From: Comamonas sp. 26
GTDB taxonomy: Bacteria; Pseudomonadota; Gammaproteobacteria; Burkholderiales; Burkholderiaceae_C
Direction: 5' to 3'
Assembly: GCF_002754475.1 (NCBI RefSeq)
Contig: NZ_PEFL01000001.1
Span: forward strand, 1,302,001-1,366,000
DNA length: 64,000 nucleotides
Shown: piece after piece, positions 19,341 to 29,315 of the stretch
Position numbering within the stretch: position 1 is the stretch's first letter
Layout of the letters: every line of letters begins with the position of its first letter
The notes under the pieces: model-generated
Told to the model about the DNA's origin: nothing
The model's input: only the letters and a program-made list of their open reading frames with translations
The model's database searches: none
Translations under genes and position numbers: made by a program

Positions 19341-20822
19341 TTAGCGCAGATAGAGCTTCAGGCTCCAGGGCGACTTGCTCCAGGCCATGGCTTCTTCTTC
19401 CAGCAACCGGGCAGATTGGGGGTAGGTCAGCATCCAGTCTGTGGGCGTGGTCAGTCTGAATTCTGTGCCTGCGCGTTTGAGGGTAATGCCTTGCATGTCC
19501 GGGTCGCGGCGCGTGTGGCATAGCTGCACGGCAAGGCGCAGAGCCATCAGCGGCAGGGCGACTTCGGGGTTGTCAATCACTGCATCCAGCTTGCGCAGCT
19601 TGCCTTGGTGGCCCAGCACCAGCTGGCAGATGCGCTCGCGCAGCTCGGGCTCCCAGGTGGCCTGGCTGCAATGCTCGGTAATGTAGGCACCGTGGCGGTG
19701 GTAGTTGCTCAGGGCCACGCGCATGCCCACTTCGTGCAGCTGCGCGGCAATGTCCAGCGCCTTGGTCGCCAAAAGCGAGGGCGCTGTGGGCTGCATGTGT
19801 TGCAGCAGTTCGGCGGCAACGCGTTGCACGCGGTGTGCGTGGGCCTCGTCTACGCCAAAATCCAGCTGCAGGCCGCTGATCTCGGCGGCTTCCTTGTCGG
19901 CGGGCGGCTCATGGTCCAGCAGGTCATGCAAAACGCCTTGGCGCAGCGCGCCTTGTGCGACTTCCAGCTCGGTAATACCCAGCAAGTCCACCACGGCCAT
20001 CATCACGCTGATGCCGCCAGCCACCACTGCGCGGCGGTCTTCTTTGAGGCCGGGAATACGCAGCTTGTCCACATGGCCGATGTCCAGCAACTGCTCATAC
20101 AGATGGCGTAGCTTGGCTGGCGTGATGACGCGGCCATCCAGGCCTTGTGCCGTGAGCGCATCGGCCACTGCATTGGCCGTGCCGGATGAGGCATAGGCGC
20201 AGTCCCAGGCTGTGCCGGGGTAGGCAAACTGGGCTTGGGTCAGACTTTGCTTGGCGGCGGCCATGGCGGTCTGAAAATTGGCTTTGTTCAGCATGCCATC
20301 GCTGAAGTAATGCGAGCTCCATGAGACGCTGCCCAGCGCAAAGGAGGCAACCTGCAGCGCCTTGCTGTGCTGGCCGATGATGATTTCGGTGGAGCGGCCA
20401 CCAATGTCAATGACCAGACGCTTTTGCTGGCTGGGCGGCAGCGAGCTGGCCACGCCGCGATAGATCAGCCGGGCTTCTTCTTCGCCGGAGATGACTTCAA
20501 TCGGAAAGCCCAGCAACTGGCTGCCGCGTTCCACAAATTCCTGAGCATTGATGGCTTCGCGCAGGGTCTGGGTGGCCACGGCGCGCACTTGCGCGGCTTT
20601 GAAGCCCGTCAGGCGTTCACCAAAGCGGGCCAGGCATTCCCAGCCACGCTCCATGGCTTCGCGTGATAGTTCATGGCGTGCGTTCAGTCCATTGCCTTGG
20701 CGCACTGTTTCTTTGAGGTATTCCACGCGCTCGATGCGCTGGTGGGAGCCGATGCGGCCAATTTCAAGGCGAAAGCTATTGGAGCCAAGGTCTACGGCAG
20801 CAAGCAGTGATTCAGGGGCCAT
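19341..20822 (-). CDS. ppx: Exopolyphosphatase
   Basis: Ppx removes terminal phosphates from polyphosphate (and may act on pppGpp). The 493-residue protein has the ASKHA-fold phosphate loops AAVDLGSNSFRLEIG near the N-terminus and VIDIGGRSTEIIIG near residue 140. It also has GEEEARLIYRGV and the C-terminal HD-like helical domain. It is convergent with ppk and divergent from pstS, so synthesis and breakdown of polyphosphate are encoded side by side. Confidence 0.94.
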   Translation of the reverse strand: MAPESLLAAVDLGSNSFRLEIGRIGSHQRIERVEYLKETVRQGNGLNARHELSREAMERGWECLARFGERLTGFKAAQVRAVATQTLREAINAQEFVERGSQLLGFPIEVISGEEEARLIYRGVASSLPPSQQKRLVIDIGGRSTEIIIGQHSKALQVASFALGSVSWSSHYFSDGMLNKANFQTAMAAAKQSLTQAQFAYPGTAWDCAYASSGTANAVADALTAQGLDGRVITPAKLRHLYEQLLDIGHVDKLRIPGLKEDRRAVVAGGISVMMAVVDLLGITELEVAQGALRQGVLHDLLDHEPPADKEAAEISGLQLDFGVDEAHAHRVQRVAAELLQHMQPTAPSLLATKALDIAAQLHEVGMRVALSNYHRHGAYITEHCSQATWEPELRERICQLVLGHQGKLRKLDAVIDNPEVALPLMALRLAVQLCHTRRDPDMQGITLKRAGTEFRLTTPTDWMLTYPQSARLLEEEAMAWSKSPWSLKLYLR

Positions 20823-21182
20823 TTCTGAGCCAATCTATGTGTTGTTCTAAGAGTGTGGGCGCGAGGCTGATTAGCGCTGCACCTAAAGTTCTGAAATATG
20901 CAGTACAGACGCGGTTCTGGCTGGCTTCGGGCGGGTTTCAACCTCTGCCAAGTCAGGTATTTGCCAACTATCACGTTGGCGGTGCTGGCTTGTCTGACAC
21001 CTGCTTTTGCACAGAGTAGGGGCAGAATTTTGCGAATGAAATATGACGGTTGCATGACGATCAAATGAAGCACAGGGCCGCTATTTCACTCGGAGGCGTA
21101 TTGAAATGTATGTGTCACGACGCTGTCATAAAAGCTTTTTACAGTTCACCCATCGAATCTTTCAACCCTAAGAGGTCGTTTC
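20823..21182. promoter_or_regulatory. Divergent ppx-pstS control region with two Pho boxes
   Basis: No gene is seen in this 360-base stretch. A plus-oriented Pho box lies at 21112-21129 (GTGTCAC, 4 bases, CTGTCAT) and is followed by AAAA, about 54 bases before pstS. A second pair in the opposite orientation lies at 21043-21060 (ATGACGG, 4 bases, ATGACGA), which reads as CGTCAT repeats on the minus strand, pointing toward ppx. Confidence 0.65.
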
Positions 21183-22214
21183 ATGAAGTTGTCCTTGATT
21201 CACGTTCTGGTGGCTGGTGCTTTGTCTGCAGGTGGCATGGCCCAAGCGAACCAGGAAGCCACTGGCGCTGGTGCGAGCTTCCCAGCTCCTCTGTACTCCA
21301 AGTGGGCTGCTGACTATCACAAGGCCACAGGCGTTAAGATTAATTACCAGTCGGTGGGTTCCAGCGCTGGCGTCAAGCAGATCGAAGCCAAGACCGTGGA
21401 CTTCGGTGCTTCGGATGAGCCCCTGAAAGATGATGAGCTGACCAAGAAGGGTCTGGTTCAGTTCCCCACTGTGATCGGCGGCATTGTGCCTGTGGTCAAC
21501 ATCAAGGGCGTGGCTCCCGGTCAGCTCAAGCTCTCGGGCCAGGTGCTGGGTGATATCTACCTGGGCAAGATCACCAAGTGGAACGATGCCGCCATCACGG
21601 CTCTGAATCCCGGTGTGGCTCTGCCTGATGCAGCCATCGCCCCTGTGCGCCGCGCTGATGGCTCTGGCACCACCTTTGGTTTCACCAACTACCTCTCCAA
21701 GGTCAACGCCGAGTGGAAGGAAAAAGTAGGTGAAGGCAAGGCTGTGAACTGGCCTACAGGTGCGGGTGGCAAGGGTAACGAAGGCGTTGCTGCTTTCGTC
21801 GGTCGCCTGCCCAACTCCATCGGCTACGTTGAGTACGCCTATGTGAAGCAAAATAAGATGACCTTCACGCAGCTGCAGAACAAGGATGGCGTCTATGTCT
21901 CTCCTGACGACGAAACCTTCAAGGCGGCTGCTGCCGGTGCTGACTGGGCCAAGAGCTTCTATCAAATCCTGACCAACCAGTCAGGCAAGAACGCTTGGCC
22001 CATCACATCGGCCACCTTTATCCTGATGCACAAGTCGCAAGACAAGCCTGCTCAGGCCGCTACATCGCTGAAGTTCTTTGAGTGGACTTACAAGCAGGGC
22101 GACAAGACAGCTGCCGATCTGGACTACGTGCCCATGCCTGAGGCGGTGAAGACGGTGATTTACAAGTCCTGGAGCAATATCAAGGACACTTCCGGCAAGG
22201 CCGTTTCCCAGTAA
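21183..22214 (+). CDS. pstS: Phosphate ABC transporter, periplasmic phosphate-binding protein
   Basis: High-affinity periplasmic phosphate receptor of the Pst system. A signal peptide of about 22 residues ([22 protein letters not shown]) precedes the mature start [18 protein letters not shown], the family hallmark that forms part of the phosphate site. Further phosphate-binding elements appear in [16 protein letters not shown] and [11 protein letters not shown]. The 343 residues match E. coli (346). It is the first gene of pstSCAB-phoUBR and is preceded by a Pho box. Confidence 0.97.
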   Translation: MKLSLIHVLVAGALSAGGMAQANQEATGAGASFPAPLYSKWAADYHKATGVKINYQSVGSSAGVKQIEAKTVDFGASDEPLKDDELTKKGLVQFPTVIGGIVPVVNIKGVAPGQLKLSGQVLGDIYLGKITKWNDAAITALNPGVALPDAAIAPVRRADGSGTTFGFTNYLSKVNAEWKEKVGEGKAVNWPTGAGGKGNEGVAAFVGRLPNSIGYVEYAYVKQNKMTFTQLQNKDGVYVSPDDETFKAAAAGADWAKSFYQILTNQSGKNAWPITSATFILMHKSQDKPAQAATSLKFFEWTYKQGDKTAADLDYVPMPEAVKTVIYKSWSNIKDTSGKAVSQ

Positions 22215-22226
22215 TGTGTGAGTGGC

Positions 22227-22251
22227 AAGGTGCCGTTCCGGACGGTACCTT
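22227..22251 (+). terminator. Intercistronic hairpin between pstS and pstC
   Basis: A 10-bp stem with one G-T pair (22227-22236 with 22242-22251) and a 5-base loop starts 12 bases after the pstS stop. The following sequence is T-rich but not a clean T run, so it may be a partial terminator or mRNA stabiliser that keeps PstS in excess. Confidence 0.6.
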
Positions 22252-22289
22252 TGCTGCTTCTTTCAACCTTTGCGAATAAAGGCGCCCAC

Positions 22290-23312
22290 GTGTCCACAAC
22301 GTCGCCCTCCAGCTCGCTGGCTGCTTCTACCGATGCCGCCAAGCGACGCTCTCCCTCACCGCCACGAGCACCGATGATGTCGGGTCGTCTGGCGGATCGC
22401 CTGTTTGGTGTCCTGGCGCGCAGCGCAGCGATTTTGACGCTGGTGCTGCTCGTGGCCATCATGGGCTCGTTGATTGTGGGCGCCTGGCCCGCCATTCATC
22501 AATATGGTCTGGGCTTTCTGACCAGCAGTGTCTGGGACCCCGTGCAGGACCAGTACGGCGGTCTGGTCATGATTTACGGCACGCTGGCCACTTCTGCCAT
22601 CGCGCTTTTGATTGCAGTGCCTGTGAGTTTTGGCATTGCCCTGTTTCTGACGGAGCTGTCGCCCGCCTGGCTCAAGCGCCCGCTGGGTACGGCCATTGAG
22701 TTGCTGGCTGCGGTGCCTTCCATCGTTTACGGCATGTGGGGCCTGATGGTGTTCGGCCCCGTGCTCGCCACCTATGTGCAGCAGCCCCTGCAGTCGCTGC
22801 TGACCGGCGTGCCCTATCTGGGCGCTTTTGTCTCTGGCCCGCCCGTGGGTATCGGCATTCTGTCAGCAGGCATTATTCTGGCGATCATGATCATTCCGTT
22901 CATCGCCTCGGTGATGCGCGATGTGTTTGAAGTCACGCCCGCGCTGCTCAAGGAGTCTGCCTACGGTCTGGGCTCCACGACCTGGGAAGTGGTCTGGAAA
23001 GTGGTGTTGCCCTATACCAAGACCGGTGTTCTGGGCGGCGTCATGCTGGGTCTGGGCCGTGCTTTAGGCGAGACCATGGCCGTCACCTTTGTGATCGGCA
23101 ACATGAACCAGCTCAACTCGCTTTCTGTGTTCGAGGCGGCCAACAGCATTACCTCGGCGCTGGCCAATGAATTTGCGGAAGCGGGCGAAGGCCTGCACCA
23201 GGCATCGCTGATCTATCTGGGTCTGGTGCTGTTCTTCATCACCTTTGTGGTGCTGGCCATGTCCAAGCTGCTGCTCAATCGCCTGCAGAAGAATGAAGGA
23301 GCCCGCTCATGA
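22290..23312 (+). CDS. pstC: Phosphate ABC transporter permease PstC
   Basis: Inner-membrane permease half of the Pst phosphate importer. Six or so membrane helices begin near residue 45. The cytoplasmic coupling loop [24 protein letters not shown] matches the EAA motif. The frame is open from 22218, but that would place the pstS 3' hairpin inside the gene. The GTG at 22290 with AAAGG upstream fits better and gives 340 residues. A hydrophilic Ser/Pro-rich N-terminus of about 30 residues remains. The stop overlaps the pstA start (ATGA). Confidence 0.93.
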   Translation: MSTTSPSSSLAASTDAAKRRSPSPPRAPMMSGRLADRLFGVLARSAAILTLVLLVAIMGSLIVGAWPAIHQYGLGFLTSSVWDPVQDQYGGLVMIYGTLATSAIALLIAVPVSFGIALFLTELSPAWLKRPLGTAIELLAAVPSIVYGMWGLMVFGPVLATYVQQPLQSLLTGVPYLGAFVSGPPVGIGILSAGIILAIMIIPFIASVMRDVFEVTPALLKESAYGLGSTTWEVVWKVVLPYTKTGVLGGVMLGLGRALGETMAVTFVIGNMNQLNSLSVFEAANSITSALANEFAEAGEGLHQASLIYLGLVLFFITFVVLAMSKLLLNRLQKNEGARS

Positions 23313-24193
23313 GCTCGACCTCCACAAAAATGCTCAACGCCGCCGATCTGGCGGCTGTGCGCCAGGCCAAGTACGACAAGCGCAAGCGTATGAACCTGCT
23401 GGCGCTGGCCCTGTCCTTGGCGGCCATGCTGTTTGGTGTTTTCTGGCTGGTCTGGATTCTGTGGGAAACCGTGCGCCAGGGTGTGGGCGGCCTGAGCTTT
23501 GCCTTGTTCTCGCAGATGACGCCGCCGCCTAATGACGAGGGCGGCATTGCCAATGCCATCTGGGGTTCTCTGATGATGGTGACGCTGGCCACGTTTGTGG
23601 GCACGCCTATTGGCGTGATGGCTGGCGTCTATCTGGCTGAGTACGACAAAAAGAGCTGGCTTGCCGGAGCCACCCGCTTTGTGAATGACATTCTGCTGTC
23701 GGCTCCCTCGATTGTGATCGGCCTGTTTGTCTACACCGTGGTGGTGATACGCCTCAAGAGCTTCTCTGGCATCGCCGGTGTGATTGCGCTGGCGCTGATT
23801 GTGATTCCCGTGGTCATTCGTACTACGGAAAACATGCTGGTGCTGGTGCCTGCCAGCTTGCGTGAAGCGGCTTATGCGCTGGGTACGCCCAAGTGGAAAG
23901 TCATAATCATGGTCACGCTGCGTGCCGCACGGGCCGGTGTGATTACCGGTGTGCTGCTGGCTGTGGCCCGTATTGCGGGTGAGACCGCACCGCTGCTGTT
24001 TACCGCACTGAACAACCAGTTCTGGAATGCCGACATGACCAAGCCCATGGCCAGTCTGCCGGTCACAATCTTCAAATTTGCGATGAGCCCGTATGAGAAC
24101 TGGCAGCAACTGGCTTGGGCCGGTGTGCTTCTCATCACCGTGGCGGTACTGGGTCTCAATATTCTGGCGCGCTACATCACTCGCCAAAAATAA
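23309..24193 (+). CDS. pstA: Phosphate ABC transporter permease PstA
   Basis: Second permease of the Pst importer. The 294 residues have six predicted membrane helices. The coupling motif [17 protein letters not shown] is followed by [22 protein letters not shown], a signature of PstA/PstC-type permeases. Translation is coupled to pstC by a 4-base overlap. pstB follows after 17 bases. Confidence 0.96.
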   Translation: MSSTSTKMLNAADLAAVRQAKYDKRKRMNLLALALSLAAMLFGVFWLVWILWETVRQGVGGLSFALFSQMTPPPNDEGGIANAIWGSLMMVTLATFVGTPIGVMAGVYLAEYDKKSWLAGATRFVNDILLSAPSIVIGLFVYTVVVIRLKSFSGIAGVIALALIVIPVVIRTTENMLVLVPASLREAAYALGTPKWKVIIMVTLRAARAGVITGVLLAVARIAGETAPLLFTALNNQFWNADMTKPMASLPVTIFKFAMSPYENWQQLAWAGVLLITVAVLGLNILARYITRQK

Positions 24194-24210
24194 TTCGAAA
24201 GTTCACGATC

Positions 24211-24987
24211 ATGACTGCAACCACTGCTCCTTCCAACGTCAAGCTGGCTGTGCGCGACTTGAACTTCTACTACGGCAAGTTCCACGCGCTCAAAAACATC
24301 AATCTCGACATTCCCGAGAAAAAGGTCACGGCCTTTATCGGCCCTTCGGGCTGTGGCAAGTCCACCTTGCTGCGCACCTTCAACCGCATGTTCGAGCTGT
24401 ACCCCGAGCAGCGCGCTGAAGGCCAGATTTTGCTGGACGGCGACAACCTGCTGACCAGCAAGCAAGATGTGGCGCTGATTCGCGCCAAGGTTGGCATGGT
24501 GTTTCAGAAGCCCACGCCGTTCCCCATGTCCATCTACGACAACATCGCCTTTGGCGTGAAGCTGTTTGAAAGCCTGAACTCTTCTGATATGGACGACCGC
24601 GTGGAATGGGCGCTGCGCAAGGCGGCGCTGTGGAATGAAGTCAAGGACAAGCTGCAGCAAAGCGGCTCTGGCCTCTCGGGCGGTCAGCAGCAGCGCTTGT
24701 GCATTGCACGTGGCATTGCCATCAAGCCCGAAGTACTTTTGCTCGATGAGCCATGTTCGGCATTGGACCCTATCTCGACCGCCAAGATTGAAGAGCTGAT
24801 TGCGGAGCTCAAGAGCGACTACACCGTCGTCATCGTGACCCACAACATGCAGCAGGCCGCACGCTGCAGTGACTACACGGCTTATATGTATTTGGGCGAC
24901 TTGATGGAGTTTGGCGAGACAGAAAAAATGTTCTTCAAGCCCGAGCGCAAAGAAACAGAAGACTACATCACTGGCCGGTTTGGTTAA
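24211..24987 (+). CDS. pstB: Phosphate ABC transporter ATP-binding protein
   Basis: Cytoplasmic ATPase that powers PstAC. Walker [10 protein letters not shown] is near residue 48. The Q-loop is in [18 protein letters not shown], the signature is [13 protein letters not shown], and Walker B is [13 protein letters not shown]. The switch His is in THNMQQA. The 258 residues match E. coli (257). The frame is open further upstream inside pstA, and the ATG at 24211 is the family start. Confidence 0.97.
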   Translation: MTATTAPSNVKLAVRDLNFYYGKFHALKNINLDIPEKKVTAFIGPSGCGKSTLLRTFNRMFELYPEQRAEGQILLDGDNLLTSKQDVALIRAKVGMVFQKPTPFPMSIYDNIAFGVKLFESLNSSDMDDRVEWALRKAALWNEVKDKLQQSGSGLSGGQQQRLCIARGIAIKPEVLLLDEPCSALDPISTAKIEELIAELKSDYTVVIVTHNMQQAARCSDYTAYMYLGDLMEFGETEKMFFKPERKETEDYITGRFG

Positions 24988-25037
24988 GAGCCGAAAGCGG
25001 TCGCTAAGACCTCGAAAAACTGAGAAGGATTAGAGCA

Positions 25038-25739
25038 ATGACAGAAAAACATTTGTCCACCCAGTTCGATGCGGAACTCAACCGCGTCTCGGCCCGCGTC
25101 ATGGAACTTGGCGGTCTGGTCGAGTCGCAGATCCGCAATGCCGTCTATGCGCTGACTAGCTTCAACCTCGATACGGTGGAGCAGGTCATCAGCACCGAAC
25201 AGCAGGTCAACGGGATGGAAGTCGAGATTGACCATGAGCTGTCTTCCATCATCGCCCGCCGCCAGCCTACGGCGCGGGATTTGCGTTTGCTGATCGCTTT
25301 CTCCAAGGCCACGGCCAATCTGGAGCGCATGGGCGACGAGGCCTGCAAGATGGCCCGTATGGTCAAGTCCATCATTGAAAGCGGCGCAGCGCGTTCCCTG
25401 CCTAGCGGAGAGCTGCGTATGGCGGCCCAGATGGCGTCAGAGCTGTTGCGTAAGACACTGGATGCTTTTGCCCGCCTGGACACCAAGGCTGCGGTAGCGA
25501 TCTTGAAAGAGGACGATCTGATCGATGAAGAGTTTGATGGCTTTGTGCGCAAGCTCATCACCTACATGATGGAAGATCCGCGCACCATCTCTGCCAGTCT
25601 CGATCTGCTCTTCCTGGCCAAGGCCATCGAGCGTATTGGCGATCATTCCAAAAACGTGGCCGAGCTGATCATCTATCTGGTCGAAGGCAAGGATGTGCGC
25701 CACCAGACCATGGCCGAAATCGAATCGGCAGTGCTGTAA
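25038..25739 (+). CDS. phoU: Phosphate transport system regulator PhoU
   Basis: PhoU links the Pst transporter to PhoR and keeps the Pho regulon off when phosphate is plentiful. The 233 residues consist of two PhoU helical-bundle repeats. Each carries the metal-binding E/DxxxD-type motif, as in ATANLERMGDEACKMARM and FLAKAIERIGDHSKNVAELI. A ribosome binding site GAAGGA precedes the ATG. It lies between pstB and phoB in the operon. Confidence 0.97.
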   Translation: MTEKHLSTQFDAELNRVSARVMELGGLVESQIRNAVYALTSFNLDTVEQVISTEQQVNGMEVEIDHELSSIIARRQPTARDLRLLIAFSKATANLERMGDEACKMARMVKSIIESGAARSLPSGELRMAAQMASELLRKTLDAFARLDTKAAVAILKEDDLIDEEFDGFVRKLITYMMEDPRTISASLDLLFLAKAIERIGDHSKNVAELIIYLVEGKDVRHQTMAEIESAVL

Positions 25740-25757
25740 GCAGGAGGCAACTGAGGG

Positions 25758-26453
25758 ATGAAGAAGATGCCTATGGTTCTCATCGTTGAGGACGAACCTG
25801 CGATTGCAGAGTTGATTGCAGTCAATCTGAGGCATAACGGCTTCCAGCCCGTGTGGGCGGAAGACGGTGTTTCGGCGCAGCGCGAGCTGGATGCCGTGCT
25901 GCCCGATGTGATCTTGCTGGACTGGATGCTGCCCGGCGCCAGTGGCCTGTCTCTGGCGCGCAAATGGCGTGCCGACAGCCGCACCAAGGGCGTGCCCATT
26001 CTGATGCTGACTGCGCGTGGCGATGAGCCCGACAAGGTGGCCGGCCTGGATGCCGGTGCGGATGACTACATCACCAAGCCTTTTTCCACGCAGGAGCTAC
26101 TGGCCCGCATTCGCGCCGTGCTGCGCCGCCGCGCCCCCGAGCAGGTGCAGGACAAGGTCAGCATGGGTGAGCTGATGCTGGACGCAGCGGCCCACCGCGT
26201 AAGCTGGCAGGGCGATTTGCTCAAAATCGGCCCTACAGAGTTCAAGCTGCTCAATTACCTGATGAAGCACCCCGAGCGCGTGCACAGCCGTGCCCAGCTG
26301 CTGGACAAGGTCTGGGGCGATCATGTCTTTATTGAAGAGCGTACGGTAGATGTGCACGTCAAACGCCTGCGTGAATCGCTGGGCGTGGCCGGTGCGCTGA
26401 TTGAAACCGTGCGCGGTGCGGGCTACCGGTTCAGCGCGCAGGCTCTGGGCTGA
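25758..26453 (+). CDS. phoB: Phosphate regulon response regulator PhoB
   Basis: OmpR-family regulator that binds Pho boxes. The receiver domain (residues about 5-120) has the phosphoacceptor Asp55 in LLDWMLPG, the acidic pair in VEDE and the conserved Lys in YITKPF. The C-terminal winged helix (about 135-230) has LIETVRGAGYRF. phoR follows after 46 bases. The likely targets visible here are pstS, ppk and perhaps ppx. Confidence 0.96.
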   Translation: MKKMPMVLIVEDEPAIAELIAVNLRHNGFQPVWAEDGVSAQRELDAVLPDVILLDWMLPGASGLSLARKWRADSRTKGVPILMLTARGDEPDKVAGLDAGADDYITKPFSTQELLARIRAVLRRRAPEQVQDKVSMGELMLDAAAHRVSWQGDLLKIGPTEFKLLNYLMKHPERVHSRAQLLDKVWGDHVFIEERTVDVHVKRLRESLGVAGALIETVRGAGYRFSAQALG

Positions 26454-26499
26454 AGGCGTTTTTCCGAACCTTGGCTGACCATCACAACAAAGAGCAAAT

Positions 26500-27900
26500 A
26501 TGGGCTGGCGTGCTTTTCGATTCTTGGCCTCTCAGATCGCCGCAGGCCTTGTGCTCTGGCTGGTTTGGATCTACCTCATTCACCCGGAAGCGACACCGGT
26601 CCAGCAGGTGATCGTGGTGCTGGCTGGCTTCTTGCTGGGTGGCTGGGTCTGGTGGCTGGTTGATAGCTGGAATGGCGCGCGGCTGCTGCGCTGGCTGCGT
26701 CAGTCAGAGCTGGGAGCTGCACCTGATCTGTCTGGCATCTGGGGCGAGGCCGGGGTGCGCATGCGCCGCTGGATTCGCCAGGGCGAGCAGCAGGTGCATC
26801 AGGGCGATCAGCGCCTGAATGATATTTTGTCTGCTCTGCAGGCCAGCCCCAACGGCGTGGTGTTGCTGGATGAGCAGGGCCGTATTGAGTGGTGCAACCA
26901 GATATCGGCCAAGCAATTTGGCTTTGATGCCAAGCGCGATGTGCTGCAAAGCATTGGCAACTTGGTGCGAGATCCTCAGTTCAGCGCTTACTTTGCTGCG
27001 CATGACTTTACGCATGACTTGGTCATGCAGGGGCGAGAAAGTACGCCTTCGCGGCCTGTGCGCCTTTCTGTGCAGCTGTATGGCTATGGCGAAGGCCGCA
27101 AGCTGCTGCTGGCGCGCGATGTCACGGCGCTAGAGCAGGCTGAGGCCATGCGCCGCGACTTTGTGGCCAATGTCTCGCATGAAATTCGCACGCCGCTCAC
27201 GGTTCTGGCTGGTTTTGTCGAAACGCTGCAAAACCTGCCATTAGAAGATGATGAGCGCAACCGCTATCTGGAGCTGATGGCCCAGCAGGCCGAGCGTATG
27301 CGACATCTGGTCGAAGATCTGCTCACGCTCTCACGTCTGGAAGGTAGTCCTCTGCCCAGCAATAACGACTGGGTGTCGGTGGCGAACTTGCTCACCCGTT
27401 GTGAGAACGAGGCGCGCGGCCTGTCTAGCGCCCTGACGCGTAAGCAGGTCAGGCCTCATGTACTGAATTTTCCCGATGAAGAAGCGCTCAAGCATGCCGG
27501 TGAAATTGCCGGTGCCAGTGCAGAGCTGCACAGCGCGTTTTCCAATTTGCTGGCCAATGCCATGCGCTACACCCCGGCGGGTGGGCAGATTGATGTGAGC
27601 TGGCAGATTCTGGGTGATGGAACGGCCCGCTTTTCCGTCAAGGACTCAGGCCCGGGCATTGACGAGAAGCATGTCTCACGCCTGACGGAGCGCTTTTACC
27701 GCGTAGACCGCAGCCGTTCCCGTGATACCGGCGGCACGGGGCTGGGGCTGGCCATCGTCAAGCATGTGCTGCAGCGGCATGGCGCCAAGCTTCACATTGC
27801 CAGCACGATGGGCAAGGGCTCGGAATTTTCTGTGACCTTCCCGGTGGCGAGGGTGCGCGTCAGCGGTGTGGATTCGACGGCCTCGCTGCTCTCGCGATAA
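26500..27900 (+). CDS. phoR: Phosphate regulon sensor histidine kinase PhoR
   Basis: Inner-membrane kinase that phosphorylates PhoB under phosphate limitation. Two membrane helices (about residues 5-27 and 33-52) with almost no periplasmic loop fit PhoR, which senses through PstSCAB and PhoU. A PAS domain lies near residues 105-200. The dimerisation domain holds His227 in NVSHEIRTPLTVL. The ATPase has N-box NLLANAMRYTP, DSGPGI and GTGLGLAIVKHV. The gene ends the operon. Confidence 0.96.
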   Translation: MGWRAFRFLASQIAAGLVLWLVWIYLIHPEATPVQQVIVVLAGFLLGGWVWWLVDSWNGARLLRWLRQSELGAAPDLSGIWGEAGVRMRRWIRQGEQQVHQGDQRLNDILSALQASPNGVVLLDEQGRIEWCNQISAKQFGFDAKRDVLQSIGNLVRDPQFSAYFAAHDFTHDLVMQGRESTPSRPVRLSVQLYGYGEGRKLLLARDVTALEQAEAMRRDFVANVSHEIRTPLTVLAGFVETLQNLPLEDDERNRYLELMAQQAERMRHLVEDLLTLSRLEGSPLPSNNDWVSVANLLTRCENEARGLSSALTRKQVRPHVLNFPDEEALKHAGEIAGASAELHSAFSNLLANAMRYTPAGGQIDVSWQILGDGTARFSVKDSGPGIDEKHVSRLTERFYRVDRSRSRDTGGTGLGLAIVKHVLQRHGAKLHIASTMGKGSEFSVTFPVARVRVSGVDSTASLLSR

Positions 27901-27938
27901 GAGCAGCGAAGGTCGGGTTCAGTGCTCAGGTCCAGTGC

Positions 27939-29315
27939 CTAGTTTTTTTGCTGGGCGGGCTGGACTGATTCAGAGGTGCGAATCACTTTGAACAAAATGC
28001 TGCTGAAAGCAATGGCGGTCACTAACAAAGCTGCCGCGCTGCATGCCCAGAACAGCATGGGCGTGGCCTGCCAGTTTTGCCAGGTGGGGCCGGCTTGCCA
28101 TTCGTAGGTCAGCCAGTAGCCCATGCCCAGGCCGCCGCCCCAGAGCAGCACGCAGTAAATGAGCAGCGGAGCCACGGTCACGCGGTAGCAGCGCAGCACA
28201 AAGATGCAGTAGGTTTGCACACAGTCGGCTACATGGTAGGCGGCCACAGAAAACAGCAACCATGAGGCGAGAGCCATCACCTTGGGGGAGTCTGTGTAAA
28301 TGTCCACAATCAAGTCGCGAGCTATTAAAAGCGTAGCTGCTAGCGCAATACCAATAAGTGCTGAGAGCTTGAAACACTGTTGAATCAGGCTGCGCGCCTG
28401 CACTTCATCACCCGCGCCGCGCCAGTAGCTGACGCGGGCACTGGTGGCAATGGCCAGCGACAGCGGCACCATGTAGAGGATTGCGGCCAGATTGGCCGCA
28501 ATCTGGTGGCTGGCCGATGAGAGCGAGCCCTGGCGCGCCACATACAGGGCCATCAGCGTGAAGGAGGTCACTTCCACCAAAATGGCCAGCCCGGCGGGTA
28601 CGCCCAAGCGGCAGAAATACCCCAGCTGTTTCCAGTCCGGCGACTCCAGCTTGGCCCAGAGCGCCAGTGGCTCATAAAAATCCTGCACGCGCACCAGCCA
28701 CAGGGCGATGGCAAACATGGTGTAGTTGACCAGCAGCGTTGCCAGTGCGCAGCCCACAGCGCCCATGGGCTGCAGGCCCAGACCGCCAAACGTGAACCAG
28801 ATGGACAGCGGTATCTTGATCAGCAGCGAAAGCAGTTGCAGCCAGGTGACCAGCTTTGGGTGGCCCAGCGCCTGATTCAGTGCGCTGTAAATGCGAAACA
28901 GCAGCGCAGGTGGTAATCCCCAAGCCAGCACGGCCAGATAGCGTTTGACTTCGTGCTGAAGCGCGTCTGGCACATCGGTCCAGCGCAGTAGCGCATCGGG
29001 CATGAGCAGCACGGCCATGCCAAGCAGACATGCCAGCATGCACAGGTACATGGACTGCCGCAGCGACCGGCCAATAGCCAGCGGTTGGCCCGCGCCGCGT
29101 TGCTCTGCCCACAGCGGCAGCAGGGCCTGAAAAATGCCCATCAGCGAGGCATAGACGCTGACGAAAATGGCTGAGCCTACGGACAGGGCGGCCAGCGCAT
29201 CGTCGGAATAGCGGCTGGCCACAATGGTGTCGGTGGTGCCAAAGGCCATGACGGCCAGCTGGCCTGCCAGCACCGTACCTGCGTGGCGGCCTATGTGTTG
29301 CAGCTCGCCCTTCAT
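27939..29315 (-). CDS. MATE-family multidrug/sodium antiporter
   Basis: A 458-residue membrane protein with about 12 helices, related to NorM-type MATE exporters that expel cationic drugs or metabolites using Na+ or H+. Typical segments are GQLAVMAFGTTDTIVASRYSDDALAALSVG in the first half, and VEVTSFTLMALYVARQGSLSSASHQIAANL, the related helix of the second half. The ATG overlaps the stop of the upstream membrane protein by 4 bases (ATGA), so the two genes are one transcription unit. The substrate is unknown. Confidence 0.85.
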   Translation of the reverse strand: MKGELQHIGRHAGTVLAGQLAVMAFGTTDTIVASRYSDDALAALSVGSAIFVSVYASLMGIFQALLPLWAEQRGAGQPLAIGRSLRQSMYLCMLACLLGMAVLLMPDALLRWTDVPDALQHEVKRYLAVLAWGLPPALLFRIYSALNQALGHPKLVTWLQLLSLLIKIPLSIWFTFGGLGLQPMGAVGCALATLLVNYTMFAIALWLVRVQDFYEPLALWAKLESPDWKQLGYFCRLGVPAGLAILVEVTSFTLMALYVARQGSLSSASHQIAANLAAILYMVPLSLAIATSARVSYWRGAGDEVQARSLIQQCFKLSALIGIALAATLLIARDLIVDIYTDSPKVMALASWLLFSVAAYHVADCVQTYCIFVLRCYRVTVAPLLIYCVLLWGGGLGMGYWLTYEWQAGPTWQNWQATPMLFWACSAAALLVTAIAFSSILFKVIRTSESVQPAQQKN

